NCBI GenBank assembly: GCA_021323775.1
Contig: JAJPKK010000129.1
Span: 1-37,284, forward strand
Source of the DNA: Hyphomicrobiales bacterium
GTDB lineage: Bacteria; Pseudomonadota; Alphaproteobacteria; Rhizobiales; Xanthobacteraceae
Direction: 5' to 3'
DNA length: 37,284 bases
Positions 8,240 to 16,575 of the stretch are shown here, one piece after another (position 1 is the first letter of the stretch; each line of letters starts with the position of its first letter). A program made the translations under genes and the position numbers. Under the pieces are notes generated by a model that worked only from the letters and a program-made list of their open reading frames with translations, ran no database searches and was not told the origin of the DNA.

Positions 8240-8452
8240 TTATCCGGCTCGGTTTGCCCAGGGCCCTTTCCGCTTGAAGAGCTCCACCAGTTCAGGAACA
8301 ACCGCCGCCCGGATCTCGATTGCAGCCGTGAAGGCGTCGAATCCCTCCGCGCTCAAGCGCACGAGCGTCCCCTCCGTGGCGACTTCCTCGGCTCTGGCGC
8401 CTGCGTCTCGCATTAAATCAGGCCCCTTCATAATCAACCAAAGCGCCCTCAA
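8240..8452 (-). pseudogene. C-terminal remnant of a TacA-like (DUF1778) antitoxin
   Basis: The last ~50 residues of this 70-codon frame align without gaps to the C-terminal half of TacA/DUF1778 antitoxins. They run from AGARAEEVATEGTLVRLSAE to ELVELFKRKGPW, including the characteristic final RK.PW. That half neutralises the GNAT toxin TacT. The N-terminal ribbon-helix-helix DNA-binding half is absent, and no GNAT toxin gene lies next to it. The frame opens with a TTG at 8452 that overlaps the stop of the CDF transporter (8449-8451), so translational coupling is possible. ATG codons occur at 8431 and 8413. Most likely a remnant of a lost toxin-antitoxin pair. A small free-standing toxin-binding peptide is the alternative. 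Confidence 0.5.
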
Positions 8453-9387
8453 ATCACATGATCCGGCGCGAGCCGGCAGGCGTGCTCGGTGTCGCCCGCC
8501 TCGACTTGTAGAGTCGCATGGGAAATCCTGAAGCGGTGATCCAGCTCATGGCAGATTTGGTGCAACAGGCGATCGTCGAGCCCCGCGCCGGGGCGGACCA
8601 GATGCACCGTCATGGCGGTTTCGGTCGTGCTCATCGCCCAGATGTGAAGATCGTGAACTTCGGTCACGCCAGGCAGCCCACGCAGATAACTCTCCACACT
8701 TGACCGGTCGATGCCCTGGGGCACCGCGTCGAGCGACATCATGATCGCTTCGCGCAGCAGACCCCAGGTGCCCCACACGATCAGCGCCGAAATGACGAGG
8801 CTGGCGAGCGGATCGAGCCGGTTCCATCCGGTCGCATAGATGATGGCGCCGGCAACAACGACGCCGAAGGAAATCGCCGCGTCGCCGAGAAGATGCAGGA
8901 ACGCGCCGCGGATGTTCAAATCACCCTTCCGCCCCGCCATCAGCAGCCACGCCGATACGCCGTTCACCACGATGCCAATGGCGGCGACGATCATCACGGT
9001 GACGCCGCCGACCTCGGCCGTGCCGAACAGCCGGTGCAGCGCCTCCCAGGCGATTGCGCCCGTCGCCACCATCAGAACGATGCCGTTGAAGAGCGCCACC
9101 AGAATAGAGGCCGACCGGAAGCCGTACGTATAGCGCTGCGTCGGTCGCCACCGCGCCATGCCATGGGCGCCCCACGCCAGCAACAGCCCCAACACGTCGC
9201 CCAGATTGTGTCCAGCATCCGCAATGAGCGCGACCGAATTCGCGAGCACGCCGAACACGACCTGTGCGATCACAAGCGTGATGTTGAGCGACGCCGCGAT
9301 CGCAAAAGCGCGGCCGAAATCCGTCGGCGCGTCGTCGTGTCCGCCGTGACTACGATATTCGTCGTGAGCGAGATCAGCTTGGGACAT
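8449..9387 (-). CDS. Cation diffusion facilitator (Zn/Co/Cd exporter)
   Basis: A 312-residue CDF transporter that exchanges cytoplasmic divalent metal for protons across the inner membrane. Six hydrophobic segments are evident. The metal site shows as HNLGD (in ADAGHNLGDV) in helix 2 and HLLGD in helix 5, both HxxxD, the pattern usual for zinc. The N-terminus is His-rich (DLAHDEYRSHGGHDD), and a cytoplasmic ferredoxin-like C-terminal domain with VHDLHIWAMS follows from about residue 215. The ATG at 9387, with a GGAA site upstream, is preferred; a GTG five codons earlier (9402) lacks a good site. Its stop overlaps the first codon of the TacA-like remnant. No metal-sensing regulator is adjacent. 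Confidence 0.9.
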   Translation of the reverse strand: MSQADLAHDEYRSHGGHDDAPTDFGRAFAIAASLNITLVIAQVVFGVLANSVALIADAGHNLGDVLGLLLAWGAHGMARWRPTQRYTYGFRSASILVALFNGIVLMVATGAIAWEALHRLFGTAEVGGVTVMIVAAIGIVVNGVSAWLLMAGRKGDLNIRGAFLHLLGDAAISFGVVVAGAIIYATGWNRLDPLASLVISALIVWGTWGLLREAIMMSLDAVPQGIDRSSVESYLRGLPGVTEVHDLHIWAMSTTETAMTVHLVRPGAGLDDRLLHQICHELDHRFRISHATLQVEAGDTEHACRLAPDHVI

Positions 9388-9515
9388 GACCGGTTCCAGC
9401 ACCAGAGAGTCGACGCAGGCGGTTTATCTCATCCTTGACCCGATCGCAGCCGATAGGCAAGCGTCCCCCCCCAACAAGCGGGGACGTGGGGTAACGCCGC
9501 AGAGTACGGAGGGGC

Positions 9516-11021
9516 TCAAGGCGATTCAACGCCGCGCACTGCGTCACGGTGGCGTACGCCCGCAAGGAGCCTCAACAGCACGAAGATGTCGCTTCGCACG
9601 CGGCGCACAGCCAGATAAGCGCCGGTCGCGCTGCCGGCAAGACCGCCCAGCATCAGCGTGACCACTACAATATCCCAAAACGGCCGGGTGCGCAGCCACG
9701 CGGCAAAATCGAGACGGTGGAGCCCGGCGAACAGCCACCGATGCCAGCGGGATGAGGAATCGGCGCGCTGTAACAGCGCCCCCGACCGCGAGTCGAGATA
9801 ATACCGCGTCTTCTCGGCATCGTTCAGGATGATGCGGTAGACGGGCAGCCCGACCTGGTCGTGATGACCAAAATAATACGCATCTTCCTCACGCAGCATG
9901 CGTTGCTCAGCAATGCCGTTCGACCCCGCGATGCGCTCGGCCGCCGCGGCGAGTTCCCCTGCCGATAACGGTGCGGCATTTCCCGAGGCATCAAGCCGTG
10001 TCACCGTTCCGTCAGCGGATGTGGCGAGCCAGAAAAGCTCCCCGCCAAGGGGCGCGGTCGTAAGGCTTACGGCATTTGCCGACCGCGCCTGCAGAGCTGT
10101 GAGAGAGGCGCGCACTTCGTCCCATCTGGGCGGCGGACCTTCAAGCCGGCCGGTCTCGCCGGCGCCGCCCCGGCCTTCGAGAAATCCCCACGGGTTCATC
10201 GACACCAGCCCGCTGAACACAAAAGTAAGCGTGACGATGCCGAACGCCAGCCCGCACAGATGGTGCCAATAGAACAAGCCGCGGTAAGGCGAGAGCTTGC
10301 CGTCTTTGCCGCGCTTGAGCTGCGCGATGCCCAGACAGAGTCCGAGGACGGTCAGAAACGTGCCGAGAATCGACGCCCAGATGACCGTCTCGCTCCACAG
10401 CGGCCCGTCGCTGCGCAGGGCCGTAAGGTAGAACCAGTGCGGGATCGCGCCCAGCCAGTTCCAAAACCGCTGGGTTGCCGTGGTGCGCAGCACGATCTGG
10501 CCGTTGGTGCTCGATACGTAGATGGTCGAGCGTTCCGGATCGTCGAACGTGAGGCGATGCAGAGGACGATCGCGGCGATAGCGGCCAATGGTCCACTGAT
10601 CCTCGTCGATGGTCGCGGCGGCGGCGATGGTGGCGCGTCCGGCAATGCGCGCGATGGCGTCGAGCGCGACCGCCCGGGCATCCGCCATATCGAAGCGCCG
10701 CACGCCGACGCCCTCCGTAAGATCAATCACCGCATCCGGCCGGGGCGGACGGCGGAGCCGCAGCACCGGCACGCCGACAAGAGCCTCGATCTGGACGCGG
10801 TAAAACCGCTGGTCGTCCGGAATGAGGCCATCCGCGACCCGGCAGCACGCTTGCCACGGAATCGGCGCAAGGGCGCGCAGGCGCTCTTGCTCGGAGAGCT
10901 GCGGGAAACCCACGTACATCATAACGATGCCGGAGGCGAACCAGATCAGCATGAGCGGGCCCACCGCTATTCCGAGATAACGGTGCAATACCACCAAGGT
11001 GCGCCACAGAAGCTTTGCCAT
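9516..11021 (-). CDS. PepSY-associated transmembrane protein
   Basis: A 501-residue inner membrane protein of the PepSY-TM family. Four long hydrophobic segments are visible: near the N-terminus after HRYLGI, around LWSETVIWASILG, around HHLCGLAFGIVTLTF, and near the C-terminus around DIVVVTLMLGG. Periplasmic PepSY-like regions lie between them. Repeated membrane-adjacent histidines (LHRYLG, FYWHHLCG, LFAGLHRLDF) suggest haem binding, as in iron-reductase-like members. A role in ferric or siderophore-iron reduction is inferred from the family. The ATG at 11021 opens directly into MAKLLWRTLVVLHRYLG; an in-frame start at 11189 would add 56 unrelated residues. No TonB receptor or iron gene is nearby. 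Confidence 0.8.
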   Translation of the reverse strand: MAKLLWRTLVVLHRYLGIAVGPLMLIWFASGIVMMYVGFPQLSEQERLRALAPIPWQACCRVADGLIPDDQRFYRVQIEALVGVPVLRLRRPPRPDAVIDLTEGVGVRRFDMADARAVALDAIARIAGRATIAAAATIDEDQWTIGRYRRDRPLHRLTFDDPERSTIYVSSTNGQIVLRTTATQRFWNWLGAIPHWFYLTALRSDGPLWSETVIWASILGTFLTVLGLCLGIAQLKRGKDGKLSPYRGLFYWHHLCGLAFGIVTLTFVFSGLVSMNPWGFLEGRGGAGETGRLEGPPPRWDEVRASLTALQARSANAVSLTTAPLGGELFWLATSADGTVTRLDASGNAAPLSAGELAAAAERIAGSNGIAEQRMLREEDAYYFGHHDQVGLPVYRIILNDAEKTRYYLDSRSGALLQRADSSSRWHRWLFAGLHRLDFAAWLRTRPFWDIVVVTLMLGGLAGSATGAYLAVRRVRSDIFVLLRLLAGVRHRDAVRGVESP

Positions 11022-11376
11022 GGCGGTGAGTGTAGCAGGGGCTTGACCGGGGCTCCACACCGGCCAAAGCGCCCGGCCATTAAGCCGCTTTGACGGTATG
11101 CGCCTTGAGATCGACGACTTTCGTGGCATCGGTGGATCCGAGCGACGCTCGCAAACTGCTGCGTGACGTGACCGCCTCGGCTCAATCACTCACGTCTTTC
11201 CCGCTGCCCCGCCAGGAAGACGCGGATGCCGCGGCAGGCGCCGGCATGACGACGAAGTGTGATGCGATCTCATCGGAACGGGCGCCCGATCCGAATTCGC
11301 GGCCTTGTAATTTCGCTCACCTCCAATAGGCTTGGCTCAGGCTGGGGCCCGGCGAAGCGCACCAGGGGGAAAACGC
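11022..11376. other. Divergent intergenic region
   Basis: This region separates the PepSY gene (-) from the alpha/beta hydrolase (+) and should contain both promoters, but no clear -35/-10 pair is visible. A short minus-strand stretch near 11083-11160 reads like the tail of a protein (VVDLKAHTVKAA then stop) with no body upstream. It could be the end of a lost gene; I do not annotate it as coding. Confidence 0.4.
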
Positions 11377-12726
11377 ATGCCATATGGAAGGATGACGGTT
11401 GCACTGTTGGCGTTCGCAGCGATGACCGGCGCGGCGGCGGCGCAGGAAGCGCGGAAGGCGGAGTTGCCCGACACCACGCCGTGCCCGGAGCCGATCGTGG
11501 ACATCGCGACCTGCTACATCGCCAAGCACGAGACCGGCGCCTACATCACCGCTGCTGTGCCGAAGGCCTGGAATGGCAACCTCGTGGTGTTCGCCCATGG
11601 CGGCCCGTCGCTGCTGCCGCCGACCCCGATCGGGAGCAAGGCGGATCTCAACAAATATGCCTATGCGGTCCGGCGCGGTTTTGCCTGGGTCGCGTCAAGC
11701 TACCGGCGCGAGGGCTATGGGGTCGCAATGGCGGCGGCAGATTCAGACAATGCCCGCAAGTTTTTCATTTCCCATTTCGGCAAGCCGCAACGCACCATCC
11801 TGCACGGCGCCTCTTACGGCGGTCTCGTCGGCGCCAAGCTGATCGAGACCTATGCGAAGAATCCCAACGGCGGCGTGAACTTCGACGGCGCTTTCCTCAA
11901 CAGCGGCGCGGTGATGGGGGCAACGCTCAATTATCAGCACCGCGTCGACCTGCGGGCCGTGTATCAGTACTACTGCAAGAACATGCCGCGTCCCGACGAG
12001 CCGCAGTATCCGCTGTGGAATGGCGTCGCCCCGGATTCGAAGATGACGCTGAAGGACCTCGGCGCGCTGGTCGACGAATGCACCGGCGTCGGTCATCCGG
12101 CCGCGGCGCGCAGCGAGCAGCAGAAGCAGAACCTCGCCAACATCATCGGCGTGATGGGCTATCCGGAAAATCTCCTGGTCCGCCACATGCAGGCCGGGAC
12201 GCTGCTGTTCCGCGACATCGTGAAGAACACGACCGGCGGGCGCAATCCCTTCTCGAACATCGGCGTCCGCTATAAGGGCTCCTCCGACGATGTGGCGCTG
12301 AACCGCGACGTCGTCCGCTTCGAGGCCGATCCGGCCGCAGCGGCCTTGGTCAAGGCCGACGGCGATCCGACCGGCGTGCTGCCGGTGCCGGTGGTGTCGA
12401 TTCATTCAATCAACGATCCGCAGGTCGTGGTCGAAGCGCAGTCCGCTTATCTCGATGTCGTGAAGAGGGCCGGCAGCGCCGACCGCTTGGTGCAGGCGTT
12501 CACCGATGAGCGCGCCCACACGGGACAGAGCGCACCGGAACTCGCAGCGGGGCTCGACGCCCTCATGCAATGGATCGAAAAGGGCGCCAAGCCGACGGCG
12601 CAGTCGATCGCGGCAGCGTGCGAGCAATTGCGGGCCAGCCTTGATGGGCCGTGCCGCTACCAGCCTGCGTTTGCGCCGAAACCCTACGCCACGCGCTACT
12701 ACGCACGCGAGGCGGCGGTGCGATAA
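11377..12726 (+). CDS. Secreted alpha/beta hydrolase
   Basis: A 449-residue exported hydrolase. Residues 1-23 form a signal peptide ending MTGAAAAQEA. The nucleophile elbow is GASYGG with S146 central (GxSxG). An upstream oxyanion-hole-type strand reads NLVVFAHGGPS. A probable acid and His follow near VSIHSINDPQ and TDERAHTG. Several cysteines (TTPCPEP, DIATCYI, YYCKN, DECTG) suggest disulfides in the periplasm. The ATG at 11377 has GGGGGA about seven bases upstream; an in-frame ATG at 11332 precedes that site. Substrate unknown: an esterase, depolymerase or peptidase role is possible. It is followed by repeat DNA, so probably monocistronic. Confidence 0.78.
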   Translation: MPYGRMTVALLAFAAMTGAAAAQEARKAELPDTTPCPEPIVDIATCYIAKHETGAYITAAVPKAWNGNLVVFAHGGPSLLPPTPIGSKADLNKYAYAVRRGFAWVASSYRREGYGVAMAAADSDNARKFFISHFGKPQRTILHGASYGGLVGAKLIETYAKNPNGGVNFDGAFLNSGAVMGATLNYQHRVDLRAVYQYYCKNMPRPDEPQYPLWNGVAPDSKMTLKDLGALVDECTGVGHPAAARSEQQKQNLANIIGVMGYPENLLVRHMQAGTLLFRDIVKNTTGGRNPFSNIGVRYKGSSDDVALNRDVVRFEADPAAAALVKADGDPTGVLPVPVVSIHSINDPQVVVEAQSAYLDVVKRAGSADRLVQAFTDERAHTGQSAPELAAGLDALMQWIEKGAKPTAQSIAAACEQLRASLDGPCRYQPAFAPKPYATRYYAREAAVR

Positions 12727-12779
12727 CGGCGTCAGAGCGGATTTCGATATGGCTGAATCAAAGCCGTTGCCGCGTCGAC

Positions 12780-12810
12780 CTTCGCCTCTCCCCGATCGGG
12801 AGAGGTGAAG
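12780..12810. repeat. Hairpin repeat CTTCGCCTCTCCC
   Basis: CTTCGCCTCTCCC (12780-12792), five-base loop, GGGAGAGGTGAAG (12798-12810), with one G-T pair. No T-run follows, so it looks more like a dispersed hairpin repeat than a standard terminator, although it could block transcripts from the upstream hydrolase gene. Similar CTCTCC/GGGGAG hairpins occur near 17238-17262 and inside the M15 peptidase gene. Confidence 0.55.
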
Positions 12811-12877
12811 ACCCACCCGCTCAACGTTATCGAAAAATGCTCTGGTGGAGCGATTTCGAATTCGAACCATATGCGTG

Positions 12878-12980
12878 TCATTCCGGGGCGCGGGCTCTAG
12901 GCCGCGAGCCCGGAATCCATAACCGTCGGCCGGGGCCTTAGATTTAGGGTTCGCCGCCTTCGGTGGCGCCCCGGAATGAC
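12878..12980. repeat. GTCATTCCGGGGCGC palindromic element
   Basis: GTCATTCCGGGGCGC starts at 12878, and its reverse complement GCGCCCCGGAATGAC ends at 12980. A second inner palindrome (GCGGGCTC ... GAGCCCG) lies between. The perfect 15-bp terminal inverted repeat and about 100-bp length fit a mobile palindromic (REP/MITE-like) element of rhizobial type. Confidence 0.75.
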
Positions 12981-13041
12981 CAAACCATGCATATGATCGG
13001 TTTCATGGAATTGCTCTGCCAGTGCCGGGAAGGAGCGACAC

Positions 13042-13899
13042 GTGCAGTTGATCTGGCCGTGGCAGGACCGGAGCCGCAGATTTTCCTGGCTGAAGGCTGG
13101 AACTCTCGCCGTCATGTTCGTGCCGGCGATCTGGCTCATCGAGCAGGTTGCCGCCGGCGAGTTTGGGCCGGTTCCGCTCGGCGGAATGACTTACTGGTCG
13201 GGCTTTTGGGCGACTGCGATCCTGCTCGCCGCGCTGGCGATTACGCCGGCGGCGACCATCTTTGGCTGGCGCCGGCTCATCGTCGTGCGACGCATGATCG
13301 GCGTGACTGCGCTCGCCTATGCGATCGCCCATATCATCATTTATTTTGCTTTGCGGTTTTGGAACTTTGCCTTTATCGCCAATGAAATCGCGACCAGGCT
13401 TTCGCTGATTGTGGCGACTGTCTCAACCATCGGCCTCGTCGCGCTGGGGGCGACCTCCGTCGATGCTGCCGTTCGCAGAATGGGCGCGAAAGGATGGCGG
13501 CGGCTGCATAGCGCAGTCTACCTGACCGCGGCCTTGGCGATCCTTCACTACCTCATGTCGCCCGGATTATTTCCCGACCAGTTCCTGCTGAGCGGCTTCT
13601 TCTTCTGGCTCACGGCGTGGCGAGTACTGGACCGGCGCGGACAAGGAACTCATGCCGCCACACTGGCGCTGCTGGCCCTGGCGGCATGCCTTTTCACCGC
13701 CGCTTTTGAAGTCGGCTGCATCTGGGCGTTCCGTGGCTACGCGCTGACGGAGATCTTCAGCATTTATTTCACGACGATTCTCGGCATCCCGCCGGCGTGG
13801 ACGGTACTCGCGCTTGGACTTCTGATTGCGGCTGCGGCTTTCGCCCAGCAGAATCTTCGCCGCGCGCCAGGGGGGCTTGACGTTCCCAAGCTTGGATAG
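13042..13899 (+). CDS. MsrQ-like ferric-reductase-type haem membrane protein
   Basis: A 285-residue protein with six or more hydrophobic segments and the ferric-reductase-like transmembrane signature. Candidate haem ligands are H97 (LAYAIAHIIIYF), H156 (WRRLHSAVYL) and H169 (LAILHY), in the spacing of MsrQ. MsrQ passes electrons from the quinone pool or flavin reductase to the periplasmic methionine sulfoxide reductase MsrP. The protein is longer than usual MsrQ (about 200), with an extra C-terminal hydrophobic region ending in a short basic tail. No msrP is adjacent, so a different electron acceptor is possible. The GTG start follows AGGAG by seven bases. It lies 73 bases upstream of the sterol-desaturase gene on the same strand; the two may be co-transcribed. 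Confidence 0.78.
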   Translation: MQLIWPWQDRSRRFSWLKAGTLAVMFVPAIWLIEQVAAGEFGPVPLGGMTYWSGFWATAILLAALAITPAATIFGWRRLIVVRRMIGVTALAYAIAHIIIYFALRFWNFAFIANEIATRLSLIVATVSTIGLVALGATSVDAAVRRMGAKGWRRLHSAVYLTAALAILHYLMSPGLFPDQFLLSGFFFWLTAWRVLDRRGQGTHAATLALLALAACLFTAAFEVGCIWAFRGYALTEIFSIYFTTILGIPPAWTVLALGLLIAAAAFAQQNLRRAPGGLDVPKLG

Positions 13900-13972
13900 T
13901 TCGCTCTTGCGCTGAGCCGCCGTTAAATTGAGAGCAATCCGATATGGACAAAGCACAAGCGGGAGGAGAGGC

Positions 13973-14851
13973 GTGACCAGCATCCTGGCTTTTGCGCTGC
14001 CCGTCGTAGTGGTGATTGCGACCCTTGAGGGGCTGGTTCTCGCCTTCGTAATGCGGCGCAACTACAATTGGCGTGCGTATTTCGCTTCGCTTGCCGATGC
14101 GCTCGGGCGTCAGTACATCGTGTTGACGTTCTTTACCCTAAGCCTTGCAGCCCCGGCGTCCGCGTTCGCTCACAGTCACCGCCTCTTCACGATTCCGGTC
14201 GATACGACCGTCGCGACGGTTGCGCTCCTGATCAGCCAGGATTTCTGCTACTATTGGTTCCACCGCTGCAGCCACCGCGTTCGCTGGTTCTGGGCGACGC
14301 ATGCGGTCCATCATTCTTCGAATGAACTGAACCTTGCTGCCTCCTACCGCTTCGGGTGGACCGGCCGGCTGACCGGGGCAGCCATCTTCTACGTGCCGCT
14401 CCTTTGGCTCGGCTTCGAGCCCCGCGCCGTGGCTATCGCCAGCGCGCTGAACCTGCTCTACCAGTTCTGGCTGCACACGGACTGGATTCCGCGGCTTGGC
14501 CCGCTCGAATATGTCCTGAACACGCCGTCGCATCATCGCGTGCACCACGCGGCCAACCCCGAATATCTCGACCACAACTATGGCGGTGTGCTTATCGTCT
14601 GGGATCGCATCTTTGGCACCTTCGTGGCCGAGCGCGACGATCTGCCGTGCCGCTATGGTCTGGTGCAGCCGCTGCGGTCCAATAATCCCATTATTATTGC
14701 CTTTCATGAATGGGCAGCGCTCGCTCGCGATCTCTGGCGCGCGCGATCGTGGCGGGATCGGTGGTCGTGCGTCGTGGGCCCGCCGGGCTGGCAGCCGGCT
14801 ACGGCAGGCGCCTTTGCCCAACCTGGACTTGCCTGCTCGGAGCACGCCTAG
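13973..14851 (+). CDS. Sterol desaturase / fatty acid hydroxylase family protein
   Basis: A 292-residue integral membrane di-iron enzyme. The three histidine clusters are visible: HRCSH (in YYWFHRCSHRVRWF), HAVHH (ATHAVHHSS) and HRVHH (TPSHHRVHHAANP), with further His in FWLHTDW. The family hydroxylates or desaturates sterols, fatty acids or carotenoids using O2. Hydrophobic segments lie at the N-terminus and on both sides of the first clusters. The GTG at 13973 is chosen because GGGAGGAGAG sits immediately upstream; an in-frame codon at 13928 has no such site. The upstream haem membrane protein could supply electrons (inference). Its TAG stop overlaps, base for base on the other strand, the stop of the convergent monooxygenase gene. 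Confidence 0.87.
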   Translation: MTSILAFALPVVVVIATLEGLVLAFVMRRNYNWRAYFASLADALGRQYIVLTFFTLSLAAPASAFAHSHRLFTIPVDTTVATVALLISQDFCYYWFHRCSHRVRWFWATHAVHHSSNELNLAASYRFGWTGRLTGAAIFYVPLLWLGFEPRAVAIASALNLLYQFWLHTDWIPRLGPLEYVLNTPSHHRVHHAANPEYLDHNYGGVLIVWDRIFGTFVAERDDLPCRYGLVQPLRSNNPIIIAFHEWAALARDLWRARSWRDRWSCVVGPPGWQPATAGAFAQPGLACSEHA

Positions 14852-16212
14852 ACACTTCCCATCGCATACGTCCCACGCCACGCGCCTACGCGCGGAATGG
14901 GCACCCCCAGGTTCTCACGCAAAGTCTTGCCCGCATACTCCTTGCGGAACAGGCCCCGGCGCTGCAATTCAGGCACGACGAAGCGGACAAAATCCTCGTA
15001 GGCGCCCGGCACGTGCGTGGCGGAAACCACAAAGCCGTCGCAGGCGCGCTCCGCGAACCACTGTTCGAGCTTATCCGCCACTTCCTTCGGGCCGCCGACG
15101 ATCGGGTCATGCACGCGGCCGCGCCCGCTGAAATGGATAAAGTCGCGCACCGTCGGATTCTTCTTGCCGCTCGCCTGCACGACGCGGTCGCGGATCGCCT
15201 GCAGGCCAGACATTTCCTTAAGCTCGGCGTCCGAAAAAGCCTCGTCCATGTCCTTTCTGGCAAAGTCGAAGTTGAGCGCTTCGGACAATAGAGACAAAGC
15301 ATCGATCTCAAGCGGCAGCTTGTTGATCACCGCCCACTTATCCTCGGCCTCCGTCTTTGTGGCGGCGGACACGGTGTTGATGAGCTGTGCGACCTTGACG
15401 TGCCCGGGATCGCGACCAAGGCGCGCCACATCCTTCTTGAAGTCCGCGTAGTCGCGCCTGGCAATCTCGATATTCGGGTAGACGACGAAAATCACTTCGC
15501 CCCATTGCGCGCCGAAAGTTTTGCCGCGGCCGCTCTGGCCGGCCTGGATGATGACCGGGTGGCCCTGCGGCGAGCGTGGCACCGTAAATGGCCCGCGTGA
15601 ACGGAAATACCGGCCGCGGTGGTCGAGGCGGTGAACCTTCTCAGGGCGGGCAAACAGGCCGTTCGCCTTGTCCTGGACGATGGCGTCGTCCTCCCAGGTG
15701 TCCCAATGACCGAATACGACCTCCATGAATTCGTCGGCGCGATCGTAGCGCAGGTCGTGCGCAATCGCTTCATCACGGCCCATATTCTGCGCCTCGCCGT
15801 CATTGAGCGAGGTGACGACGTTCCAGGCCGCGCGCCCGTCCGTCATCAGATCGAGCGTTGCAAACAAACGCGCCACATGGAACGGCTCGTAATAGCTCGT
15901 CGAATAGGTCGCGCCGAGGCCGAGCCGCTCGGTCGCCATGCCCATGACGGTGAGCACCGTCACGGCATCCAGTTTTACGCAGCGAATACCGTGCCGGACC
16001 GTATGCTCGTGATTGCGGCCATACATGTCCGGCATCGACAAACGGTCGTCGAAAAAGCCGAGATGGAATTTCCCCTCTTCGAGCACGCGGCCGATATGCC
16101 GGTAGTAATCCGCAGACCAGGTATCGGTGCGCGACTGCGGATGACGCCAGGAACTCGCGAAATTTGTGCAGTTCTGCGCCTGGAGGAAGGCGATCAAGGT
16201 CATCTGGCGCAT
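14848..16212 (-). CDS. NtaA/SnaA/DszA-family flavin-dependent monooxygenase
   Basis: A 454-residue luciferase-like (LLM class) monooxygenase of the nitrilotriacetate monooxygenase component A family. These enzymes use reduced FMN from a partner reductase to oxygenate small organic molecules such as aminopolycarboxylates or organosulfur compounds. Supporting segments are the opening LIAFLQAQNCTNFASSWRHP, then FFDDRLSMPDMY, RLGLGATYSTSYYEP, GRAAWNVVTSLNDGEAQNMG, and PVIIQAGQSGRGKTFGA. There is no signal peptide. The ATG at 16212 has AAGGGGC upstream. No flavin reductase gene is adjacent. The substrate cannot be read from sequence. The gene converges with the sterol-desaturase gene, sharing a 4-bp CTAG that provides both stops. 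Confidence 0.88.
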   Translation of the reverse strand: MRQMTLIAFLQAQNCTNFASSWRHPQSRTDTWSADYYRHIGRVLEEGKFHLGFFDDRLSMPDMYGRNHEHTVRHGIRCVKLDAVTVLTVMGMATERLGLGATYSTSYYEPFHVARLFATLDLMTDGRAAWNVVTSLNDGEAQNMGRDEAIAHDLRYDRADEFMEVVFGHWDTWEDDAIVQDKANGLFARPEKVHRLDHRGRYFRSRGPFTVPRSPQGHPVIIQAGQSGRGKTFGAQWGEVIFVVYPNIEIARRDYADFKKDVARLGRDPGHVKVAQLINTVSAATKTEAEDKWAVINKLPLEIDALSLLSEALNFDFARKDMDEAFSDAELKEMSGLQAIRDRVVQASGKKNPTVRDFIHFSGRGRVHDPIVGGPKEVADKLEQWFAERACDGFVVSATHVPGAYEDFVRFVVPELQRRGLFRKEYAGKTLRENLGVPIPRVGAWRGTYAMGSV

Positions 16213-16575
16213 TGATTCTTCGCCCCTTGCCTCGAAAAGATCTGACGCAAGACGTTTTTTATGCTGCAGCCTATATCACTGCCCCAGCACCTGGAAGGTC
16301 CTGCTGGCACGGCGCGCATCCTTCGACAAGCTCACCAGCGCACCTTTGCCCACCCTGCACCCGATCGAATCCGCTCATGCCTTCGATGCTGCACGCGAGA
16401 GCGTGCGCCTGCCGGTTTTGTCCGTGAGTTGCAATTGACTTTCGCGTACGATACGTGATGCGCCGTTCCCACGCGCGGCTGGTGTGTTTCGACCTTGCAA
16501 AGAAAGGAACCGTTGGGACCGCTCCGGGTTGCCGTTCGTAGAGATCTTTACGCTGATCTTCTGGTGGAGTCTTCC
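16213..16575. other. Divergent intergenic region upstream of lemA
   Basis: This separates the monooxygenase (-) from lemA (+). A decayed piece of the CTTCGACAAGCTC / TTTGCCCACC repeat lies at about 16318-16362. A TTGACT at about 16435-16440 could be a -35 box, but no convincing -10 is correctly spaced. The ribosome site GGTGGAG (16563-16569) belongs to lemA. No gene is supported. Confidence 0.45.

Larger units (their letters stand above)
12727..13041. other. Intergenic region filled by repeats
   Basis: No gene is seen. It contains a 13-bp-stem hairpin at 12780-12810, a GTCATTCCGGGGCGC palindromic element at 12878-12980, and the ribosome binding site AGGAG (13030-13034) of the MsrQ-like gene. 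Confidence 0.6.
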
